64,000 bases of DNA. It comes from Omphiscola glabra. Its lineage: Eukaryota > Mollusca > Gastropoda > Lymnaeidae. The position numbers and the translations under genes are program-made. Shown piece after piece: positions 27,101-36,400 of the stretch; the first letter of the stretch is position 1, and each line of letters begins with the position of its first letter. The DNA lies in the NCBI GenBank assembly GCA_964017045.1, contig OZ024801.1, positions 35,868,757-35,932,756 of the forward strand. The letters run 5' to 3'. Below the pieces are notes generated by a model. It saw only the letters and a program-made list of their open reading frames with translations, did not search any database and was not told the origin of the DNA.

Positions 27101-30100
27101 CATAATTATATGAATGACTCCAGGGAAGCTTATAACATAATCATATGAATGACTCCAGGGAAACTTTAAACATTATCATATGAATGACTCCAGGGAAACG
27201 TCTGACTTGCTGGGCTGGCTGGACTTTCGGACAATTCATCTTTATTGTTGCTTCTGATGTAGGCAGTCAACCCAGATATTGCTTGGTAGGTTGGTGTTTT
27301 TTTTTATTCATTTATTATGTACTTAAGGGCATAGGTGAAGTCAGGCAGGAGCTTAACAAAAACCAGGCCTCAGGAAAAAACGAGTTAATATTTTTTAAGT
27401 TTTCAAATTCGCTGTATATAACATCGCTATGTAATTCAAGTGTTCACTTTCTCTGTATGTAACAAAACTATGTAATTGGCTGTATATAAAATCACTATGT
27501 AATTCGTCATTGTGTTGACTCTGTTATATTATATACCCGTATATAAGAATGAGCTAGGCTGACCGTAACGCCAAAGAACCGAAAAGATTTAAATATGTTC
27601 TGATTCTTAAAAACGATTATAGTTATTTTCTATTATTTTACGGAAATCGAATACATTTAAATGCGCAAAATATTATATATCCGCTTTTATTTTAGTAAAA
27701 ATTTAAGTATTATGATTATAAATTACAAATACATTTAAAATAACAACTAATGGAACTATCTTAATAATTTTATATGCGTTTGAAAGTTATGAAATTTTTA
27801 AAAAAATGATCAAATAATTACACCGTACTCCCATTTATCGGGAAAACCCAAAGAATCTGGGGATGGGGGGATGGGGAGGGGGGTATTGCGTTTTTAGTGC
27901 GTTGGTAATATTTCGAAATAAAATTAAAATTATTTTTTTCAAAATAAAATCGCAAATGATGTCATAGCACGAATTGACTATTTTAGCCAGAACTCTTAGG
28001 TTTCTTTGATTTAACAACTACGTGTTACAAAACTGATCATGTATTTTCCACTTTTTAAAAGTAAAATTAATAAATATAAATGAATCCTTTTAAAATTGTT
28101 AATAGAATACACACACATTTTAGCTTTGTATTTTTAACTGTTAATAAGTTTTTACTTTCTTTCAATTCAAAAAATTTACTTTTATTAAATGTTAACGTAA
28201 TAAAAACTTAACCTTTAGATATACTTCTAATAAGAAAATGCCGTTTAAGTTTAAGTCAAACAGTGCAGCGAAACTCCAAATCCAAATAGCATTCATTAAT
28301 CCACTTATAACTCATCCAAATAAGAATAAATCATATGAAGTGCAAAATATATTAGTTTGGGTATGGAAGTGACTAAAATCCATGTGGAAGATTTTATTAA
28401 TTTTATTTAAATCTGGAGGGGGGGGGGTCATTTTGCCCCAGGCAGCACAAGATTCGTCTTAAATTAAAGGAATGAATTGGATAAATAATCCACCTTCTTG
28501 GGTACATACATTTCAGAGGTAAGAAATACGATGTGTAAATTTTTACGTGGTTGACAATATATTTAAATGATATTACTTTTGTGCAAAAAGAGTGAAAGAA
28601 AGATGTTACCTTCTCATTTTACAAAGAAACATATGTTTGAATTTTAAGAAAATCAATGGCGTTAACAAAACGTGGGTATATTTATATAAGTTACCTACAC
28701 ATATCAAACTCCAATCATTTTACACACTGGAAAATTTAATTTTGAAAAATGGAGATGGTTTGATGTTTTCTTTCAAAATGAAAATATAATTTTGTTTTTA
28801 CTTTGCGAAAATTAAAGTGGGTGTGTATTATTATGAGATTAACAATTTTAAAAAAAGACACACACAAGTCTGTCATAGACACACAAGACTTTCATTGACA
28901 CTCAAGTCTGTTATAGACGTAAAAAACGGTTGCGAGATTCTTCTTTAGATAAAATAATTTTTTGTGTTACGATTTTCCGATAATGTATAGCTAAAAAATT
29001 ATGGCAAAAGTTTGTTTACAGTTTTGATGAAGATATCCATATATCACATTTCGTTAATAAGACAACTAATAATAATATAAAATATATTTATATCGTTCAC
29101 AGAGTTTTGGTGTAAATTTAAGATTATGTTTTCACAATTTTTAGAGAAAAAAATTGTAGTTTAAGGGTACGAAAAGGGGTAGGGTAGGCCCTACATTAAC
29201 AATTTAAAAACACATGATATCTAAAGTATTTCTCTAGCATAGAATCGTCTCTCAATTAACTTCTTTAGTGACAAAAGTAATATAATTAGTGATAATTTAG
29301 ATTGGTAATTTAAGGTCATGTTTAGAGGGGGAAAGTAGTTAAGGGGAGTGAAAGGGAGTAGGGTAGGCGTATAATATATACTTCTTTTTAACGTTAGGAA
29401 CTGTGATGAGTTTTTTCAATAGCAGGTAGTAACTATCGCAAAGAACCTATCATTATTATTCCAATAACATCGGATCATATATTCTAGTAGAGAATAATGA
29501 TTTAATTTTTATTTAATTTAGGCTGTTGATACTGATTATTTCATGTCACTATTATTCAGTTTGTAAGCTGACCCGTGGCTATTTCTTTTACGACTACATC
29601 CCTAGCAATGCTTTCTTTTAGATAACTAGGATGCACCTTCACACAACATGAATTGTAATTTATTAGGTATTTATTCAACTACATATAAAGCACTTTTAAT
29701 TTTACCACTGACGCACTGCAGACGTCATGACTACAATTGGTTTATTCGATACAATTTCTGATTGGTGGAATTAGTTGATTGCTGTATTGCAAAATGGCGC
29801 TGCTAGTGATCTAAGAATAACATTACGTTATAGTTTACGATGTTCAATGGAACAAAATGCATCTTTTAAAAAATGAATTATTTCAGATGCATCATACAGA
29901 TCTAAATTTTTTACCAGGATGGGGGCGTGGGGGTGGTGTTTACAACACACCGGGCAGTTATGAGTGAAATCGTTAAAAAGTTCAATTCATGTTCACAACT
30001 TTTGTTCAAACGCTCTGCTTTGTAGAGATTTCCAAGGGTCCAAGAAGGGGAGTTCACTGTGCTCATCTACTTCAGTGTCATCTGCCCGACTGAGGCAGAT

Positions 30101-30355
30101 GGCAAACCACCTCATGGTATTGAATACTACGAACTCAAGATGTTCAGAAAAGGTGAGTCAGATTCACCCCTCCGCACGTTCTCGCTATAAGATAAACATT
30201 GTCTACATTTTAAAGATAAACTAACTGATCGTGGGTTTTAGTGCCTCAAAGAAAATGATGCGTGGTTCGTTACCCACTGCTTGCACCACCATAGGGCCGC
30301 CTCTGCCTATATATATGAGGATAAGCTTTGTATTATTCCTAACCATTTTATGGCT

Positions 30356-30409
<54 letters not shown>

Positions 30410-33400
30410 GCTCATTTCCAACTTGTTTCATGTTTATCGTAAATTTGTTAACCTCTTGCCCATCAGATCCCAAACAGTGTCACGACGATAACTCAGACAA
30501 GTGCAGGGAGGTAATCACAATGCCAGACATGTGTGTAAAGGACAAGGTTTTCGCCCCTCATTGTCCTAAGACATGTGGAAAATGCAGTAAGTCAATTTTG
30601 TAATTTTGGTGAAATATGAAAATCGTTCTTGGCTAGATTCCTGATATCATTGTCTTTATGTTTGGCTCAACGAATAGTGTCAAATATCTTGTGAAATCAG
30701 TTCATAGAACGCTAAACATCAACTCATACACCCCATTCATTGACACAGTTGTGATTATTTCATACACTAATTACAGTAAGCACTTCATTCGGGAAGATTT
30801 TCAAATACTAAATAAAGTAATTTTTTTTCTTTTTAAGTTTCTTTTCCTTCTAGAAGATGAATTTTTAGTAGCCCAACTTTAACAGCGAACAATTATATCA
30901 GCTAAAACATATATCAGCGAACAACTATATCACTAACTACTGTATCGTCTAACAACTATAGCAGCTTCTTCTTTTTCTTCTTTTTCTATATATGAAGGGC
31001 CCACGATCAATTTATTGATCATTATGGCTCCCATGAATGTAGATGGAATCTGCAATGTTTCTGTGCGTGGTGTTGAGGGTACTTCACTGGTTACAAGAGT
31101 AACTGTGTGAGGGTATCATGCACTGGGGGTTGGAAGGCCTGAGGTAATAGACGCAAATGAGTCAAGTATTGTCGCCTCAACTGTTCCTTTGAAAAGCTTG
31201 TTCCTGTCCCTGATTGTCTTTGTCAGGAATGAGCAGTTCCTATATACTTACTTCTTGCTGGTATGAGCCGGAGCTGCCAGTCATGGCCCCAGTCATGGCC
31301 TCGTCACTGTCTATGGGGGAGAGGGACGAGTTTCTGTTTAATGCCAGAGCAGTGGACTAGCCCATTATTTATCTTGTATATCATGGAGAGCCTGGATAGT
31401 CGTCGTCGTTCCTCCAATAGTGACAAGCCCAGTGTTTCCAGGGGCTGCCAACACTAGAGGTATTCCTGTTGCGATTCAGGACAAAGCGTGCTGCCAGTCG
31501 CTGTACTGCCTCCAACCTGTCGATGCTCTTCTGGGTGAATGAGTCCCAGACCGAAGATGCATAATCTAAAAGTGGCCGGACAAAGGTTTTATAGGCTCTT
31601 TCTTTCACACTGGTGTTGCTGATCTTTAGATTAAGAACCCCAGGGTCTTGTTTGCCTGGTTGCATACATTGTTAATATGCTCGTCCCAGCGGCCCTCTCT
31701 TAGAATGGTAACACCCGTATCATAATGCGGCTCGAATTGTTCTTCGTAAACGCAAATTCGAACATGCTAAAACTCTTCTGTGAGAACTGCATTGGCTGCC
31801 GGTCCGCGCTCGCATAGAGTAGAAAATTGCAACTCTGTGCTACCGCTGCTTGCATGACCTGGCGCCGTCCTATCTCCAAGCGCTCATGACGCCTTATGTA
31901 CCCACTAGACAACTCCGCTCATCCGATAGTGGCAAACTCTCGATACCGCGTGTTCAACTTGAGACTTACGGAAAGCGCACGTTAGCATTTGCTGGCCCAA
32001 CCATTTGGAACACCCTTCCTGTCGCTCTCAGACACAGCCAGACGCTGGAGTCCTTCAAGACAAATTTAAAAACTCATCTATTTCGCAAACACCTTATGGG
32101 GTGAAGTTGTCTACCATCTTTTTCAGCTAGTTATTATCTCCCAGCTTTGTTTTTGTACCGCGCTTCGAGCGTTTGGGGATGAAACGTGATTTTTCAAATG
32201 AACTTTATTATTATTATTATTATTATCTACAACTATATTAGCTAATAACTTAATCAGCTAACAACTATATCAGCTAACTACTGTAACGACTAACAACTAT
32301 ATCAGCGAACAATTATATCAGCTAACAACCATATAAGAAAACAACTATCTCAGCTAACAATTATATCAGCTAACAACTGTAACAGCTAAAAATCAACTGA
32401 CGTTTTCAATAGTTTTTAAAACTTTTCCTCAAAGAAAAGAAGGCAATTTAAAGAATATTAGTAAAATATTATATTTACATAGTAGAACTTTAAAAAAAAA
32501 ACTTTGACAGAAATCGTGGTACACTTTAAAAATGCATTTTATCGTCCTGAATATTCTCATGATAAATGACACGTGGCAGATTCATTACTACTACCATGAA
32601 TGAAACCACTAGGCAAAGATGACTACTACCATGAATGAAACCACTAGGCAAAGATGACTACTACCATGAATGAAACCACTAGGGAAAGATGACTACTACC
32701 ATGAATGAAACCACTAGGCAAAGATGACTACTACCATGAATGAAACCACTAGGCAAAGATGACTACTACCATGAATGAAACCACTTGGCAAAGATGACTA
32801 CTACCATGTATGAAACCACTAGGCAAAGATGACTACTACCATGAATGAAACCACTAGGCAAAGATGACTACTACCATGAATGAAACCACTAGGCAACGAT
32901 GACTACTACCGAATCATCAAAGTTGCTGAGGTCGCAACGGTTCGATACAATTAATTTGTTAGAAGCTATGCACTCCAACTCTAGTCAAGTTGGTTTGCAC
33001 CGAGTGCATTTAATATTCTGACATTATGTAACATTCTGAATTCAGGTAATATTCTGACTTCAGGAAATATTGTGACTTCAAGCAATTTTCTGACTTCGGG
33101 TAATGTTCTGACTTCAGTAAATATTCTGACTTCAGGTAATATTCTGACTTCAGGTAATATTCTGACGCGTGACTCCAACTGTAAACAGAGTTATACTTCG
33201 GCTAATTTGTAAAAGTACTTTGCCCTGCCCCCAAGGTTGTAGTTTCCTTTGTTCATTCTCCAACCCTTTATTTCAGCTACAACCACAGTGTCCAACATAA
33301 ACGGACGTCGCTGCTGGCTGGAGCCGAGCCTGTTCGGTGACTGGAGGCTGTACGAGAAGTCCAGGACGTACGATGTCGTCATTGACCAGGAGAAGGCCAC

Positions 33401-36400
33401 GTTTTCTCACATGGGATCTTTCCAATGCCTGGAGGTGGACAACAAGGGCAGGAGATACAAGATGGCGTCTCTCTTTGATAACGGATGGTACGCACGAGGA
33501 ATCCATTTCTTGTTATTTTATTGTTTTATTGTTTCACTTAAATGTATAACAGATGTTCCCAAATTGCGCTCTGCTAATTGCTTTTTTAATTCCGTATTTC
33601 GCATTGATTTTAATAGAATGGTCTCCTTGGTAACACCCGGATGTAGCAAGGAGCTGGGGAAAAGGTTTGAGGAAGGTGTGAACCACTGGTTCAGGAAATA
33701 AAAATAATCTTGTTTATTTTGTAGCAAAATTGAGTTGAGGGTTTTTGTGATTGTTCGTGACAGAGAGAAAGAGTTTTTGTGATTGGTCGTGACAGAGAGA
33801 AAGATTTTTTGTGATTGGTCGTGACAGAGAGAAAGAGTATTTGTGATTGGTCGTGACAGAGAGAAAGAGTTTGTGTGATTGTTCGTGACAGAGAGAAAGA
33901 CTTCTGTGATTGCTCGTGACAGAGAGAAAGAGTCATCTAATGTTTCCGTAAGCTTTACATTATTTTTTGCTTAAAACCCTGTTTGCCATGGGCATGATAT
34001 CACCTTTTCTGAACATCTTGAGTTCGTAGTATTCAATATTCAATAGGTTGTTGCATATATTATATGAATGCCATCATGTGATATCTTCATAGAAGACTAG
34101 TTGTATCATTACGTGGTTTACTCTAAATCTTAACATGATGAAATTGCCAAATGTAAAAGGTTATTAATGAAGTTGGTCAATGCAGAAAAGGGTTAACTAG
34201 ATTATGTGGACAAACATTTTAAAATATCTGCTAAGCTAAACGATAGTGACCTAGTTGTTAAATACCCTGACCATCGTTAATTTCCTTATTACAGCTCTCA
34301 CAGATACACGTGTATGGAGTTCATACGTCGTAACAACAATGTGCTGCAATACAGGACAAGTGAGTAATGTTAAGGCCTCGTTGAGTAATGTTAGGGCCCC
34401 AGTAAGTAATGTTAGGGACTCAACACTCTCATTCAGACAGCAACACTACATGGGACTCCAAACTCATTCAGAAAGCAACACTACATGGGACTCAACACTC
34501 TCATCCACACAACAGATATACAAGGGATTTAACTGATTCGTCTACCCCACAACATATCAAGGGACATAACAGTTTCATCAACCCCTCAACAATATATTTA
34601 AATTGGCCGCATCAACTTATATGGCCTTTGAAAACATATTATAATAATGTTTTCCATTATAATTATGAGATCAAATGATTATCTTCATTAAAGATCGTTT
34701 AGCACATAGAAGTAGATCTGTAGCACATATAAGTAGATCTGTAGCACATAGAAGTAGATCTGTAGCACATAGAAGTACATCTGTAGCACATTGAAGTAGA
34801 ACCGTAGCACATAGAAGAAGATCTTTAGCACATAGAAGTAGATCTGTAGCACATAGAAGTAGATATGTAGCACATAGAAGTAGATCTGTAGCACATAGAA
34901 GTAGATCTGTAGCACATAGAAGTAGATCTGTAGCACATAGAAGTAGATCTGTAGCACATAGAAGTAGATCTGTAGCACATAGAAGTAGATCTGTAGCACA
35001 TAGAAGTAGATCTGTAGCACATAGAAGTAGATCTGTAGCACATAGAAGTAGATCTGTAGCACATAGAAGTAGATCTGTAGCACATAGAAGTAGATCTGTA
35101 GCACATAGAAGTAGATCTGTAGCACATAGAAGTAGATCTGTAGCACACAGAAGTAGATCTGTAGCACACAGAAGTAGATCTGTAGCACATAGAAGTAGAT
35201 CTGTAGCACATAGAAGTAGATCTGTAGCACATAGAAGTAGATCTGTAGCACATAGAAGTAGATCTGTAGCACATAGTAATGAATAAATGGATCCAATCCA
35301 TTACAAGTTCAAGATTATTATTTTTAAAATGCGTTTCTGTTACGTCATCTGTAGTCATCTTATTTTTTGTAATATAAAACATGTGTATTTATTGGTTGCT
35401 AGATCCCAGCGACAGGTCAGATAATACATGTGTATTTATTGGTTGCTAGGTTCCAGCGACAGGTCAGATAATACATGTGTATTTATTGGTTGCTAGGTTC
35501 CAGCGACAGGTCAGATAATACATGTGTATTTATTGGTTGCTAGGTCCCAAGCGACAGGTCAGATAATACATGTGCATTTATTGGTTGCTAGGTCCCAGCA
35601 ACAGGTCAGATAATACATGTGTATTTATTGGTTGCTAGGTTCCAGCGACAGGTCAGATAATACATGTGTATTTATTGGTTGCTAGGTCCCAGCGACAGGT
35701 CAGAGTTGAAAATGGAAGATTTGTGCAACTTCCGGGATGATCCTTACCCACTCACGGATTTTTTCAGGAGTTTTTACTTCAAGAATCTTATATGTAAGTA
35801 GTTTGTCCATTGGTGTAAGTTGTCCTAAATATATCATTGTGACCATGTCCACCTCGAAGCGAACTGTTTTGTTTTTAAAGTACGACTAGGCCTGCAATGA
35901 AATACTTCAAACTCAATCCATGATCTTAATACATATCACTGTTACCCAGTGTATTTTTTCAACGGAAATTCCCAAACATCGAATGGAGTATTAGAATCTG
36001 GGATGGTGTTAATTGGTGAAGAAATGTGTACTATATCATGTACACAAAAGCATTTGCCACTGTGCTTCCGCCCTAAACGAGTTGCCAATATTTAAGCACT
36101 GAACTTGTCAACACAGCTTCTTTATATCTGTGGTACAGGTTCCATTCACGATAGCATCAATCTCCAACCGTTAGTAAAATAGAGGTACAAAATCTCTCTA
36201 TCGGTGCCAAACTCAAGGGCTGAATGCTTTGCTAATAGCTAAATACGTCATTAATATATTGATTTCCTTTACTTCTTCTCCATCTGCCCGGTGTGTGTGT
36301 CTCGCAGTGGCCAAAGATCTGTGGCCCCACTACTGCGGTGTCAATAGTGTCATCCCTTTCAATGGGACGATCAACGGTCGCCAATGTACGGGGAACGTCT

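Larger units (their letters stand above)
30885..32395. repeat. ~16-bp ATATCAGCTAACAACT repeat split by LINE insertions
   Basis: The same degenerate unit occurs at 30,885-30,965 and 32,229-32,395. Everything between is LINE sequence, so the array was interrupted by insertion. Confidence 0.78.

Noticed and set aside
27263..27285. 23-nt micro-exon
   Set aside because: It keeps phase, but the longer 92-nt exon with the acceptor at 27,193 matches exon 14 in length and content.
29964..30224. Open frame over exon 8 (FQGSKKGSSLCSS)
   Set aside because: Out of phase with exons 7 and 9; the RFPRVQEGE frame fits both.
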